From: a bacterium
Lineage (GTDB): Bacteria > Auribacterota > Tritonobacteria > UBA1439
Reading direction: 5' to 3'
NCBI GenBank assembly: GCA_028716845.1
Contig: JAQUPF010000001.1
Coordinates: 333,118 to 397,117, forward strand
Length of the DNA: 64,000 nucleotides
The translations under genes and the position numbers were made by a program. Below, in pieces: positions 40,658 to 49,506 of this stretch (position 1 is its first letter; the number at the start of each line of letters is the position of its first letter). A model generated the notes under the pieces. The model ran no database searches. It saw only the letters and a program-made list of their open reading frames with translations, and had not been told where the DNA came from.

Positions 40658-41271
40658 GGAGGAAGGCCGTTTTCCTGGACCGCGACGGGACGCTGAACGT
40701 CGACCCCGGCTACCTCGCCGACCCGGCGCAGTTCCGCCTCCTGCCGGGCGTCGTGGCGGCGCTCAGGCGCCTCCGCGGCGCGGGGTACCGCATCTTCGTC
40801 GTCAGCAACCAGTCGGGGATCGCGCGCGGGCTGTTCGGGGAGGAGGAGCTCCGTCGGATCCACGAGCGGATGGACGCCGCGCTCCGCCGCGGGGGCGTTG
40901 CGCTCGACGGGATCTACTACTGCCCGCACCACCCGACCGACCGCTGCGGCTGCCGGAAGCCGTCGCCGAAGATGGTCCTCGACGCGGCCCGCGAGCACCG
41001 CGTGGACCTGAAGGCGTCGTATTTCGTCGGCGACCGGCTGACCGACATCGAGGCGGGCAGGAAGGCCGGCTGCCGCACCGTCCTCGTCCTCACCGGCGCG
41101 GGCGGCGAGACGCTCGAGACGCTCCCGCCGCGCGCGCGGCCGGACCACGTCGCCCGGTCGCTCGGCGACGCCTCCCGCTGGATCCTCCGCCGGGAGGCGG
41201 CGGGAGGCGGCGCGCGCCCCGCCGTCCGGCGGGCGGCCCGGACGCGGCGGCGCGCCGCGGGGGGGCGATGA
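40654..41271 (+). CDS. gmhB: D-glycero-D-manno-heptose 1,7-bisphosphate 7-phosphatase
   Basis: 205 residues from ATG 40654 (ATGA overlap with the kinase gene). HAD superfamily with the GmhB signature: FLDRDGTLNVDPGY, VVSNQSGIARGLF, YYCPHHPTDRCGCRKPSPKM (zinc-binding Cys cluster) and FVGDRLTDIEAGRKAGC. It performs the step after the heptose kinase. A basic C-terminal tail of about 30 residues is extra and may be disordered. Confidence 0.92.
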   Translation: MRRKAVFLDRDGTLNVDPGYLADPAQFRLLPGVVAALRRLRGAGYRIFVVSNQSGIARGLFGEEELRRIHERMDAALRRGGVALDGIYYCPHHPTDRCGCRKPSPKMVLDAAREHRVDLKASYFVGDRLTDIEAGRKAGCRTVLVLTGAGGETLETLPPRARPDHVARSLGDASRWILRREAAGGGARPAVRRAARTRRRAAGGR

Positions 41272-42020
41272 CGGATCGGGCCGTGGTCGCTGTGGGGATC
41301 ATCCCCGCGCGGTGGGGGTCGACGCGGTTCCCGGGGAAGGCGCTCGCGGAGACGGGGGCCGGCCCGCTCATCCGCCTCGTCCACGACGCCGCGCGCGCGG
41401 CGCGGAGCCTCGCGCGCGTCGTCGTGGCGACCGACGACGAGCGGATCGCCGCCGCCGTCCGCAGCTTCGGCGGCGAGGCGGCGATGACCTCGGGCGCGCA
41501 CCGCTCCGGGAGCGACCGGGCCGCCGAGGCGGCCGGCCGGATCGACTGCGACGTCGTCGTCAACATCCAGGGGGACGAGCCGCTCATCGGGGCGGCGGCG
41601 ATCGACGCGGCCGTGGAAGCGCTCCGGCGGGAGCCGGCGCTCGGCGCCGCGACGCTCGCGACGCCCCTCGAGGACGACGCGGCGGCGGACGACCCGCACA
41701 CGGTCAAGGTCGTGACGGACGCTGCCGGGAACGCCCTCTACTTCTCGCGGGCGGCGATCCCCTGGGGCGGGGGGGCGCGCCGGCTCAAGCACATCGGGCT
41801 CTACGCGTTCAGGAAGGAATTCCTGCTGCGGTTCACCCGCTGGCCGGCGACGCCGCTCGAGGAGGCCGAGCGGCTCGAGCAGCTCCGGATCCTCGAGCGC
41901 GGGGAGCGGATACGGGTCGTCGAGACGCCGTTCGACTCCGTCGGCGTGGACACGCCGGAGGACCTCGATCGCGTGCGGGCGATCATCGCGGCCGGCCGGC
42001 GCGGGGAGGCGGGAACATGA
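41268..42020 (+). CDS. kdsB: CMP-Kdo synthetase (3-deoxy-manno-octulosonate cytidylyltransferase)
   Basis: 250 residues. IPARWGSTRFPGKAL, VVVATDDERI, RSGSDRAAEAA, VVNIQGDEPLI, YFSRAAIPW, HIGLYAFRKEFL and GVDTPEDLDRVR are all KdsB signatures. It activates Kdo with CTP in the cytoplasm. Overlaps of 4 nt on both sides (gmhB, kdsA) indicate tight translational coupling. Confidence 0.96.
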   Translation: MTDRAVVAVGIIPARWGSTRFPGKALAETGAGPLIRLVHDAARAARSLARVVVATDDERIAAAVRSFGGEAAMTSGAHRSGSDRAAEAAGRIDCDVVVNIQGDEPLIGAAAIDAAVEALRREPALGAATLATPLEDDAAADDPHTVKVVTDAAGNALYFSRAAIPWGGGARRLKHIGLYAFRKEFLLRFTRWPATPLEEAERLEQLRILERGERIRVVETPFDSVGVDTPEDLDRVRAIIAAGRRGEAGT

Positions 42021-42877
42021 AGACGAGGATCGTCGAGGCGGGCGGGGTCAGGATCGGCGGCGGCCTCCCGCTCGTCCTCATCGCGGGGCCGTGCGTCATC
42101 GAGAGCGAGGCGATGCTCCTCGAGACCGGGCGGGGGCTCGTCGAGGTCTCTCGGTCGCTCGGGGTGCCGCTCGTCTTCAAGACCTCCTTCGACAAGGCGA
42201 ACCGGAGCGCGCACGACGCCTACCGCGGCCCCGGCCTCGAGGAGGGGCTCGCCGTCCTCCGCCGGGCGAAGGCGGCGCTCGGCGTCCCGTTCTGCGTCGA
42301 CGTGCACGAGCCGGGGCAGGTCGAGGCGGTCGCCGCGGTGGCGGAGATCGTCCAGGTGCCGGCGTTCCTCTGCCGGCAGACGGACCTGATCAGGGCGGCG
42401 TGCCGCTCCGGCCGCGTCGTGAATGTGAAGAAGGGGCAGTTCCTCGCCCCCGACGACGCCGCCAACATCATCGGCAAGGTCGAGGCGTTCGACGGCCGGG
42501 GGCTCCTCATCACGGAGCGCGGCTGCTCCTTCGGCTACCACAACCTCGTGAGCGACATGCGCGCCCTGCCGGTCATGCGGGGCCTCGGCTGGCCGGTCGT
42601 CTTCGACGCGACCCACAGCGTCCAGATTCCCGGCGGCCTCGGGACGCGCACGGGGGGGAGGCGGGAGTTCGTCCCCGTCCTCGCTCGAGCGGCGGCCGCC
42701 GCCGGCTGCGACGCCCTCTTCCTCGAGGCGCACCCCCGCCCCGACGAGGCCCTGAGCGACGCCACGAGTCAGGTCCCCATCGACGGCCTCGCCGCGATTC
42801 TCGGGCCGTGCCTCGAGATCGACCGGATCGTGAAGCGGCTGGAAAACAGAGCGTGCGGAGCGGCGAGCGGAGGATGA
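42017..42877 (+). CDS. kdsA: 3-deoxy-8-phosphooctulonate synthase (Kdo-8-phosphate synthase)
   Basis: 286 residues. Signatures: LIAGPCVIESEAM, FKTSFDKANRSAHDAYRGPGLEEGL, VDVHEPGQV, QVPAFLCRQTDL, VNVKKGQFLAPDD, ITERGCSFGYHNLVSDMRALP, FDATHSVQIPGG and FLEAHPRPDEALSDATSQVP. It condenses arabinose 5-phosphate and phosphoenolpyruvate. The metal-site Cys is present in AGPC, suggesting the metal-dependent type, though this needs alignment. Its stop is followed by the degenerate repeat R10 before kdsD. Confidence 0.96.
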   Translation: MKTRIVEAGGVRIGGGLPLVLIAGPCVIESEAMLLETGRGLVEVSRSLGVPLVFKTSFDKANRSAHDAYRGPGLEEGLAVLRRAKAALGVPFCVDVHEPGQVEAVAAVAEIVQVPAFLCRQTDLIRAACRSGRVVNVKKGQFLAPDDAANIIGKVEAFDGRGLLITERGCSFGYHNLVSDMRALPVMRGLGWPVVFDATHSVQIPGGLGTRTGGRREFVPVLARAAAAAGCDALFLEAHPRPDEALSDATSQVPIDGLAAILGPCLEIDRIVKRLENRACGAASGG

Positions 42878-42885
42878 GGCACTCA

Positions 42886-42975
42886 GCTACCGCGGATTCA
42901 CACGGATAATGCCGCCCCGGAATCCGTGGAATGAGGATTTCGGCCGCGGATGAACGCGGATCATCGCGGCTGCAC
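42886..42975 (+). repeat. Dispersed repeat, degenerate copy R10 inside the LPS operon
   Basis: TACCGCGGATTCACACGGAT, AATCCGTGGAATGAGGAT and GCCGCGGATGAACGCGGATC repeat the CGGAT/ATCCG theme without the CGTATC core. It separates kdsA from kdsD and may break the operon into two parts. Confidence 0.55.
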
Positions 42976-42993
42976 GCGGACGGGACGGATCGG

Positions 42994-43980
42994 ATGAAGA
43001 TGAAAAAGGCGCAATCGTACAGGGGGCTCGCGCGGGAGGTCTTCAGGCTCGAGGCGGCCGCGGTCCGCGCCCTCGGGAGGAAGCTCGACCGCGGCTTCGA
43101 CCGGGCCGTGGACGCCCTCCACCGCTGCCGGGGGCGCGTCATCGTCTGCGGCATGGGCAAGCCGGGCATCATCGGGCGCAAGGTCCAGGCCACCCTCGCG
43201 AGCATCGGCGTGCCCTCGCTCTGCCTCCACCCGGCCGAGGCGGTCCACGGCGACCTCGGCATGGTGACCGACGACGACGTCGTCCTCTGCCTCTCATCGA
43301 GCGGCGATACGGAGGAGATGCTGCGGCTCATCCCGGTCGTGAAGAAGATCGGCGCCGCCCTCATCTCCATGACCGGCAACCCGCGCTCGACGCTCGCCCG
43401 GCACAGCGACCTCGTCCTCGACGTCGGCGTCGAGCGGGAGGCGTGCCCGCTCGGCCTCGCCCCGACCGCCTCGACGACCGCCATGCTCGCGATGGGGGAC
43501 GCCCTCGCCGTCGCCCTCATCCGGAAGAAGCGGCTCAGGGCGGAGGAGTTCGCCCTCTACCATCCCGGCGGGAACCTGGGCCGCCGGCTCCTCAGGGTGG
43601 CGGACGTCATGCGGACCGGCAGGGCGAACCCGATCGTCCGGGAGGAGACGAAGATCAAGGACGTCCTCCTCGCCATCACGCGGGCGCGCGCCGGCGCGGC
43701 CGCCGTCGTGGACCGACGGGGGAGGCTGGCCGGGATCTTCACCGACGGCGACCTCCGGCGGGCCATCGAGACCGGGACGGACATCGCCGCCCGGCCGATC
43801 CGCGCCTGCATGATCAGGAACCCCCTCACCATCGCCCCGGACCGGCTGGCCGTCGAGGCGCTTCGCGTCATGCGGGGGATGAACCCGAAGCGGCGGAAGG
43901 TCGACGAGCTCCCCGTCGTGGACGCGCGGGGGCGGCCGGTCGGGATGCTCGACGTCGTGGACCTCATCGGGATCGGGTGA
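42994..43980 (+). CDS. kdsD: Arabinose 5-phosphate isomerase
   Basis: 328 residues from ATG 42994 (ATG 43000 also possible). A SIS domain (VIVCGMGKPGIIGRKVQATLASIGVPSLCLHPAEAVHGDLGMV, LSSSGDTEEML, GLAPTASTTAMLAMGDALAVAL, FALYHPGGNLGRRLL) is followed by two CBS domains (MRTGRANPIV, IFTDGDLRRAIE, VVDARGRPVGMLDVVDLI). It converts ribulose 5-phosphate to arabinose 5-phosphate, the first Kdo precursor. No clear Shine-Dalgarno; R10 ends 18 nt upstream. Confidence 0.95.
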   Translation: MKMKKAQSYRGLAREVFRLEAAAVRALGRKLDRGFDRAVDALHRCRGRVIVCGMGKPGIIGRKVQATLASIGVPSLCLHPAEAVHGDLGMVTDDDVVLCLSSSGDTEEMLRLIPVVKKIGAALISMTGNPRSTLARHSDLVLDVGVEREACPLGLAPTASTTAMLAMGDALAVALIRKKRLRAEEFALYHPGGNLGRRLLRVADVMRTGRANPIVREETKIKDVLLAITRARAGAAAVVDRRGRLAGIFTDGDLRRAIETGTDIAARPIRACMIRNPLTIAPDRLAVEALRVMRGMNPKRRKVDELPVVDARGRPVGMLDVVDLIGIG

Positions 43981-43985
43981 GCGTG

Positions 43986-44522
43986 ATGAAGAAGACGGCC
44001 GCGGCCGTCCGCGCGAGGGCGCGCCGCATCAGGGCCATCCTCGCCGACGTGGACGGCGTGCTCACGGACGGGCGGGTCATGTACGGCGCCGGCGGCGGCG
44101 AGATCAAGCGCTTCCACGTCCACGACGGCCTCGGCGTGCGGCTCGCCCGCCGGGCGGGGATCCGGGTCGTCCTCGCCTCGGGGCGCTCCTCGCCGGCCCT
44201 CGCCCGCCGCGCGCGCGAGCTCGGCGTGGACCGCCTCTGGCAGGGGGTCGCTGACAAGGGGCCCCTGTTTGCTATACTATGCGAGGAATATGGCTGCGCC
44301 CCGCGCGAGGTCTGCTGCATCGGCGACGACCTCCCCGACCTCCCCCTCATCCGCAAGGCAGGGCTGGGCGTCGCCGTTCCGGACGCCGCCGCGGAGGTCC
44401 GGCGGGCGGCGGCGTACGTCACGAGGCGGCGGGGGGGCGAGGGCGCTTTCCGGGAGCTCGTCGAGCTCGTCCTCGCGGCGCAGGGGAAGTGGAGGAACAT
44501 CGTCGATGGCTACGGGCGCTAG
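43986..44522 (+). CDS. kdsC: Kdo-8-phosphate phosphatase
   Basis: 178 residues from ATG 43986; GTG 43977, which overlaps the kdsD stop, is the alternative. Class C0 HAD phosphatase of the KdsC/YrbI type: ILADVDGVLTDGRVMYG, FHVHDGLGVRLARRAGI, ASGRSSPALARRARELG, GVADKGPLF, CCIGDDLPDLPLIRKAGLGVAV. It dephosphorylates Kdo-8-phosphate. Its 3' end overlaps lptC by 17 nt. Confidence 0.93.
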   Translation: MKKTAAAVRARARRIRAILADVDGVLTDGRVMYGAGGGEIKRFHVHDGLGVRLARRAGIRVVLASGRSSPALARRARELGVDRLWQGVADKGPLFAILCEEYGCAPREVCCIGDDLPDLPLIRKAGLGVAVPDAAAEVRRAAAYVTRRRGGEGAFRELVELVLAAQGKWRNIVDGYGR

Positions 44523-44955
44523 GATCGCCGCCTGCGCGATCCTCCTCGCGGCCGGCGCGGCGCGCGGCCAGGAGACCGAGGCGACGCCCACGCCGCCGGG
44601 GAGCGAGCTCCGGGACGGCTTCACCTTCAGCTCGACGCGGCACGACGGCCGCATCGAGTGGAAGGTCGAGGGGAGCGCCGCGACGTTCCTGACCCCGACG
44701 CTCATCGAGATCGACGACGCCCGCGCCGTCTACTACGGAGAGGACGGGGTGAACACCGTCGCCACGAGCGAGAAGGCGATCCTCGACAAGGAGACGAGAC
44801 AGGTGACGACCGACCGCTTCGTGACCATCGTGACGGAGAACTCCGTGACGACCGGCACCGGCATGGACTGGGACCACGAGAAGAAGCAGGGGACCATCAA
44901 GAAGGGCGTGAAGGTGGTCTACACCGCCCCCGAGGGAAAGGAGCTCCTCCAGTGA
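44506..44955 (+). CDS. lptC: LptC-like LPS export protein
   Basis: 149 residues from ATG 44506 with GGAGG upstream inside kdsC. An N-terminal hydrophobic segment (ACAILLAAGAARG) is followed by a beta-rich domain with FTFSSTRHDGRIEWKVEGSAATFL, EKAILDKETRQVTTDRFV and TGTGMDWDHEKKQGTIKKGVKVVY, the pattern of LptC/YrbK. It should link the LptBFG transporter to LptA in the periplasm. Placement between kdsC and lptA/lptB is the classical order. Sequence conservation in this family is low. Confidence 0.8.
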   Translation: MATGARIAACAILLAAGAARGQETEATPTPPGSELRDGFTFSSTRHDGRIEWKVEGSAATFLTPTLIEIDDARAVYYGEDGVNTVATSEKAILDKETRQVTTDRFVTIVTENSVTTGTGMDWDHEKKQGTIKKGVKVVYTAPEGKELLQ

Positions 44956-45443
44956 TCCCGTTCGCGGCGGCGCTCTGCCTGCTCCTCTCCTCTCCCCCGG
45001 CGACGCCGGCGCCCGCGGCCACGCCCGCCGCGAAGCCCCCGACGGTGATCACCTCCGAGTCGCTCGACCTGGACCACGCCGCCAACGTCGCCGTCTTCAC
45101 GACGGACGTCCACGTCAGGGACGCGAGCGGCGACATCCGCTCCGACGTCCTCACCGTCCACTTCGATCCCGAGGCGCGCGTGGTGCGGCGGCTCGTGGCG
45201 ACCGGCCGGCGGGTGGTCATCGACACGCCGGGGCGGCGGGCGGTGAGCCGCAGGGCGGAGTACACCGCCGAGGACGGCCGGATCGTCCTGACGGGAAACC
45301 CGCACATCATCCAGGGCAGGAACACCTACGCCGCCGACCGGATCACGATCTTCAAGGACCGGGAGCGGACGATCTTCGAGCCGAAGGCGCGGATGGTCTT
45401 CTACTCCGACGAGGATGCGCAGCCGCTCGAGGGGCTGCGCTGA
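44952..45443 (+). CDS. lptA: LptA-like periplasmic LPS transport protein
   Basis: 163 residues from GTG 44952 (overlap GTGA with lptC). Signal peptide, an Ala/Pro-rich stretch, then an OstA-type beta-jellyroll: VITSESLDLDHAANVAVFTTDVHVRD, ITIFKDRERTIFEPKARMVFY. It bridges inner and outer membranes for LPS transfer. It lies 20 nt before lptB. Confidence 0.85.
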   Translation: MIPFAAALCLLLSSPPATPAPAATPAAKPPTVITSESLDLDHAANVAVFTTDVHVRDASGDIRSDVLTVHFDPEARVVRRLVATGRRVVIDTPGRRAVSRRAEYTAEDGRIVLTGNPHIIQGRNTYAADRITIFKDRERTIFEPKARMVFYSDEDAQPLEGLR

Positions 45444-45463
45444 CCGACGGGAAGGGGATGCCG

Positions 45464-46201
45464 ATGCAGGAGAACGGGAAGGAGCTCACGAGGACCGACG
45501 GCCTCGTCAAGGTCTACGGGGGGCGCGCCGTCGTCAACGGCGTCAACATCGAGGTGAACCGCGGCGAGATCGTGGGGCTCCTCGGGCCGAACGGCGCCGG
45601 CAAGACGACGACGTTCTACATGATCGTCGGCCTCATCCGGCCGCGGGCGGGGAGCGTCCACTTCATGGGGCGGGACGTCACGCGGCTGCCGATGTGCCAG
45701 CGGGCCCGGCTCGGCATGAGCTACCTCTCGCAGGAGTCGTCCATCTTCCGGAAGCTCACCGTCGAGCAGAACATCATGGCGATCCTCGAGACGATCCCGC
45801 TCTCCCGCGCGCGGCGGAAGGAGCGGCTCGAGGAGCTCCTGAACGAGCTGGGGATCGCCCACCTCGCCCGGCAGAAGGCGTACACCCTTTCCGGCGGCGA
45901 GCGGCGGCGGCTCGAGATCAGCCGGGCCCTCGTCACCTCCCCCTCGTTCATCCTGCTCGACGAGCCGTTCTCGGGCGTCGACCCGATCGCCGTCTTCGAC
46001 GTCCAGCAGATCATCGCGAGCCTCAGGGCGAAGGGGCTCGGCGTCCTCCTGACGGACCACAGCGTCCGGGAGACGCTCACGATCACGGACCGCTCCTACC
46101 TCATCTACGAGGGGAAGGTGCTCACCCACGGCACCTCCGACTTCCTCATCAACGACCCGGAGGCGCGGCAGTTCTACCTCGGCGAGCGCTTCGAGATGTG
46201 A
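45464..46201 (+). CDS. lptB: LPS export ABC transporter ATPase LptB
   Basis: 245 residues from ATG 45464 (GAAGGGG 6 nt upstream; ATG 45458 is too close). Walker A GPNGAGKTT, Q-loop YLSQESSIFRKLTVEQNI, signature LSGGERRRLEI, Walker B FILLDEPFSGVDP and the switch His in LTDHSVRETL. SSIFRKLTVEQN and GVDPIAV are typical of LptB within the ABC family. The partner permeases LptF and LptG are not in this window. Confidence 0.95.
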   Translation: MQENGKELTRTDGLVKVYGGRAVVNGVNIEVNRGEIVGLLGPNGAGKTTTFYMIVGLIRPRAGSVHFMGRDVTRLPMCQRARLGMSYLSQESSIFRKLTVEQNIMAILETIPLSRARRKERLEELLNELGIAHLARQKAYTLSGGERRRLEISRALVTSPSFILLDEPFSGVDPIAVFDVQQIIASLRAKGLGVLLTDHSVRETLTITDRSYLIYEGKVLTHGTSDFLINDPEARQFYLGERFEM

Positions 46202-46229
46202 GGGCGCGGCCGACGACCCGGAGGACCGC

Positions 46230-47000
46230 ATGCAACTGATGGTGACCGGACGCCACGTGGCCGTCACTGAGCCGATGAAGGAATACGCGAGGGAGAAGCT
46301 CGCCCGGATCGTGCACGAGCGCCCGCAGGTGAACGAGGTCCACCTCATCATGGACGTGGAGAAGTACCGGCACCGGGTGGAGGTGACGGTGCGCGGCAGG
46401 CACCTCGACCTCTTCTGCCGCGAGGAGACGCACGACATGTACGCCTCCATCGACCGCGCCCTCACCAAGCTCGACCGGCTCCTCCACCGCCACAAGGAGC
46501 GCCGCGCGCGCCGCCGCCAGGCGCCCCTCCGCGAGGTCGCCCCCGCCGAGGCGTTCCCGCCGGCCGCCGAGGAGCCGTCGCTCTCCCGGCGGCTCGCGAT
46601 GCAGCCGATGTACGCGCGCGAGGCGCTCCTCCAGCTGAAGGTCGAGCGGCACCTCTTCTTCGCCTTCCTGAACGAGGAGACCGGGGAGGTCAACCTCGCC
46701 TACCGGCTGGGCGAGGGGCGCATCGGCCTCCTCTCCCCGAAGAGGGTGCGGGGTCCAGACCGCGCCGCCCGCTTCCGGCTCACGATCTTCAAGGAGGAGG
46801 CGATCGGCCCCGACGGCCGCCTCCGGCACCTCAGGGCGGACGCGGTGGATGTCGGCTGGGCGTCGCCCGAGGAGGCGGTCGCCTCCATCGCCGCCTCGGG
46901 CGGCACGTACCGCTTCTTCATGAACACGGCCGCCGGGGCCCCGTCGCTCGTCTACGCGCAGGAGGACGGCGGCTACGCCCTCATCGAGCCGCGGCCGTAG
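46230..47000 (+). CDS. hpf: Long-form ribosome hibernation promoting factor with duplicated C-terminal domain
   Basis: 256 residues, against about 180-190 for ordinary long HPF. Residues 1-100 are the ribosome-binding domain (MQLMVTGRHVAVTEPMKEYAREKLARI...DRALTKLDRLLHRHKERR). After a linker comes the usual dimerisation domain (QPMYAREALLQLKVERHLFFAFLNEETGEVNLAYRLGEGRIGLLSP). About 40 residues later there is a second, diverged copy (ASPEEAVASIAASGGTYRFFMNTAAGAPSLVYAQEDGGYALIEP). One chain could therefore form a pseudo-dimer or build larger ribosome assemblies. It sits between lptB and hprK, as in many Gram-negative rpoN regions, but no rpoN is present here. Confidence 0.85.
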   Translation: MQLMVTGRHVAVTEPMKEYAREKLARIVHERPQVNEVHLIMDVEKYRHRVEVTVRGRHLDLFCREETHDMYASIDRALTKLDRLLHRHKERRARRRQAPLREVAPAEAFPPAAEEPSLSRRLAMQPMYAREALLQLKVERHLFFAFLNEETGEVNLAYRLGEGRIGLLSPKRVRGPDRAARFRLTIFKEEAIGPDGRLRHLRADAVDVGWASPEEAVASIAASGGTYRFFMNTAAGAPSLVYAQEDGGYALIEPRP

Positions 47001-47011
47001 GGGAGCCGGCC

Positions 47012-47944
47012 ATGCACGGCATCAGGGTCGATGATTTCCACCGGCGCATGAAGGAGAAGCTCCGCCTCCGCCTCGTCGCCGGGGGGGCGGGGCTCAAGCG
47101 CCGCATCATGGTGCCCGAGCTCAACCGGCCCGGCCTCGCCCTCGCCGGCTACTTCGACTACTTCGCCTCCCGGCGCCCGCAGGTGCTCGGCATGGTGGAG
47201 ATCAACTACCTGCAGGACATGGACGCCGCGCTCCGGCGCCGTCGCATCCGGGAGCTCCTGCGCCGCCGGATCCCCTGCGTCATCGTCGCGCGGAACTACC
47301 GGCCGCCCGCCGAGCTCCCCGAGGAGGCGGAGCGGCAGGCGGTCCCCCTCTTCCGGAGCCCGATGGTCACGATGGCGCTCATCAACCGCGCGACGATCTT
47401 CCTCGAGGGGGAGTTCTCCCCCACGACGAGCCTCTGCGGCGACCTGCTCGAGGTCTTCGGCGTCGGCATCCTCATCTGCGGCCGGAGCGGCGTCGGCAAG
47501 AGCGAGTGCGCGCTCGGCCTCATCAAGCGGGGGCACCGCATCATCGCGGACGACGTCGTCAAGATCAGGCTCCGCGAGGGGAGGTACCTCATCGGGACGG
47601 GCCCCGACATCGTGCGGCACCACATGGAGATCCGGGGGCTCGGTATCATCAACGTCCAGGACCTCTACGGCGCCACCTGCATCAAGGACGCGCAGGAGGT
47701 CGAGCTCGTCGTCACCCTCGAGGAGTGGGACGCGGCGAAGGAGTACGAGCGGCTCGGCCTCGAGGACAAGAGCATCGAAATCCTCGGCCAGAGCCTGCCG
47801 CACCTCGTCATCCCCGTCCGCCCCGGGCGCGACATCGTCCTGCTCCTCGAGGCGGCGGCCCTGAACCAGCGGCTCAAGAAGATGGGGCGGCACGCGGCGC
47901 GCGCCCTCGACCGCGACCTGATCGAGGTCATGAAGCGGGAGTAG
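47012..47944 (+). CDS. hprK: HPr kinase/phosphorylase
   Basis: 310 residues. An N-terminal regulatory domain (LNRPGLALAGYFDYFASRRPQVLG) precedes the kinase domain with P-loop GRSGVGKS (about 157-164), RIIADDVVKI and the HprK signature EIRGLGIINVQDLYG. It phosphorylates HPr on a serine and reverses the reaction with phosphate. HPr (Ser50) is encoded 1.3 kb downstream. Confidence 0.94.
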   Translation: MHGIRVDDFHRRMKEKLRLRLVAGGAGLKRRIMVPELNRPGLALAGYFDYFASRRPQVLGMVEINYLQDMDAALRRRRIRELLRRRIPCVIVARNYRPPAELPEEAERQAVPLFRSPMVTMALINRATIFLEGEFSPTTSLCGDLLEVFGVGILICGRSGVGKSECALGLIKRGHRIIADDVVKIRLREGRYLIGTGPDIVRHHMEIRGLGIINVQDLYGATCIKDAQEVELVVTLEEWDAAKEYERLGLEDKSIEILGQSLPHLVIPVRPGRDIVLLLEAAALNQRLKKMGRHAARALDRDLIEVMKRE

Positions 47945-47967
47945 GGTCCGGCCCCGCGGGATCCGGC

Positions 47968-49200
47968 ATGAGTCTCCTCAAGTGGATCTACCCCGGAATG
48001 GGGATCAAGCGCTGGTGGCTCGCCTGCGCCGGCGGCCTTGTCATCTTCGGCCTCGGTCTCCACCTCCTCCTCGCCGGCGGCGAGCGCGCGGCCGCCCGGC
48101 TCGGGGGGGCGGCGCTCCTCGCCGCCGGGGCCGCCCTCGAGTTCTACGCCTTGAGCCGGCTCTCGAGCTCGCTCGTCGGGATCTTCATGCCGGTGGGGGA
48201 GACCAAGTTCGTGGACCTCGTCTTCAGGAAGACGCAGCTCGCCAAGGGACCGCGGATCACCGCGATCGGCGGCGGGACGGGGCTGTCGGTCCTCCTCCAG
48301 GGCCTGAAGCGGCACACGAGCAACCTCACCGCCGTCGTCACCGTCGCCGACGACGGGGGCAGCTCCGGCCGCCTGCGCCGCGACTTCCACCTCCCCCCGC
48401 CCGGCGACATCCGCTCCTGCCTCGTGGCGCTCGCCGACGCGGAGCCGCTCATGAGCCGCCTCTTCCAGCACCGCTTCGAGGGGGAGGGCGCCCTCGGCGG
48501 GCACTCGTTCGGCAATCTCTTCATCACCGCGATGACGCAGGTGACGGGGGATTTCGAGGTGGCGGTCGAGGAGTCGAGCAAGGTGCTCGCCATCGGCGGG
48601 CGGGTGGTGCCGTGCACCCTCCGCGACGTCTCCCTCGTCGCCCGCCACAGGGACGGGAGCGTCACGCGCGGCGAGCGGATGATATCGGCGAGCGGGCGGG
48701 AGGTCGCGGAGGTCGCCCTCGATCCGAGCGGCAGCAGGCCGACCGAGACGGCCCTCCGGGCGATCATGGAGAGCGACGCCGTCGTGATGGGCCCCGGGAG
48801 CCTCTATACGAGCGTCATCCCGAACCTCCTCGTGGAGGGGATGGCCGAGGCGATCGCCTCCTCGCCGGCCGTGAAGATCTACGTCTGCAACGTGATGACC
48901 CAGCCGGGCGAGACGGCGGGCTACACGGCCTCCCAGCACGTCCGGGCGCTCCTCCGGCACGCCGGGCGGGAGATCGTGGACTACGTCATCTGCAACAGCG
49001 GCCGCGTCCCCGCGGACCTCCTCCGCCACTATCGGGAGGAGGGGGCCGAGCCGGTCGCCCTCGACGGCCGGGAGCTGCGGCGCGGGAGCTTCCGGGTGAT
49101 CGTCGAGGACGTCGTGAGCGCGCGCGACTACGTCCGGCACGACCCCGAGCGGCTCGCGGAGATCATCGTCAAGATCATCCAGCTCGCGCGGCAGCGATGA
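47968..49200 (+). CDS. YvcK/GlmR-family gluconeogenesis and cell-wall factor with N-terminal membrane anchor
   Basis: 410 residues, against about 320 for Bacillus YvcK. The N-terminal 80 residues contain two hydrophobic segments (LACAGGLVIFGLGLHLLLAGG and LGGAALLAAGAALEFYALSRL). The CofD-like domain then starts ITAIGGGTGLSVLLQGLKRHTSNLTAVVTVADDGGSSGRLRRDF and includes GHSFGNLF, VMGPGSLYTSVIPNLLV and NVMTQPGETAGYTASQHV. YvcK binds UDP-GlcNAc and steers carbon into wall precursors. The position between hprK and ptsH is also seen in Firmicutes (crh region). Confidence 0.9.
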   Translation: MSLLKWIYPGMGIKRWWLACAGGLVIFGLGLHLLLAGGERAAARLGGAALLAAGAALEFYALSRLSSSLVGIFMPVGETKFVDLVFRKTQLAKGPRITAIGGGTGLSVLLQGLKRHTSNLTAVVTVADDGGSSGRLRRDFHLPPPGDIRSCLVALADAEPLMSRLFQHRFEGEGALGGHSFGNLFITAMTQVTGDFEVAVEESSKVLAIGGRVVPCTLRDVSLVARHRDGSVTRGERMISASGREVAEVALDPSGSRPTETALRAIMESDAVVMGPGSLYTSVIPNLLVEGMAEAIASSPAVKIYVCNVMTQPGETAGYTASQHVRALLRHAGREIVDYVICNSGRVPADLLRHYREEGAEPVALDGRELRRGSFRVIVEDVVSARDYVRHDPERLAEIIVKIIQLARQR

Positions 49201-49226
49201 GACGGGCGCCCCGGGAGGGAAACCAG

Positions 49227-49505
49227 ATGGCGGAGACGAAGGTCCGGAAGGAGCTCACGATCGCGAACCGGCTCGGCCTCCACGCCCGGCCCGCCGCGAT
49301 GCTCGTGCAGCTCGCCAATCGATACCGTTCCGAGATCACCATCGAGCGCGCGAACGAGCGGGTCAACGGCAAGAGCATCATGGGCATCATGATGCTCGCC
49401 GCCGGCAAGGGGTCCAGGATCGCCGTCACCGCCACGGGGGACGACGCCGAGGAGGCGGTGCACGGGATCGAGGAGCTCGTCCAGGGCAAGTTCGGGGAGG
49501 ACTGA
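49227..49505 (+). CDS. ptsH: Phosphocarrier protein HPr
   Basis: 92 residues; GGGAGGG upstream. His19 (NRLGLHARPAAM) is the enzyme I target and Ser50 (NGKSIMGIMML) the HprK target; the 31-residue distance equals that of classical HPr (15 and 46). It lies 1 nt before ptsI. Confidence 0.95.
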   Translation: MAETKVRKELTIANRLGLHARPAAMLVQLANRYRSEITIERANERVNGKSIMGIMMLAAGKGSRIAVTATGDDAEEAVHGIEELVQGKFGED

Positions 49506-49506
49506 G

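Noticed and set aside
44270..44280. TATACTAT resembling a -10 box inside kdsC
   Set aside because: It lies well inside an intact coding gene and far from the next start; no -35 and no need for a promoter there.
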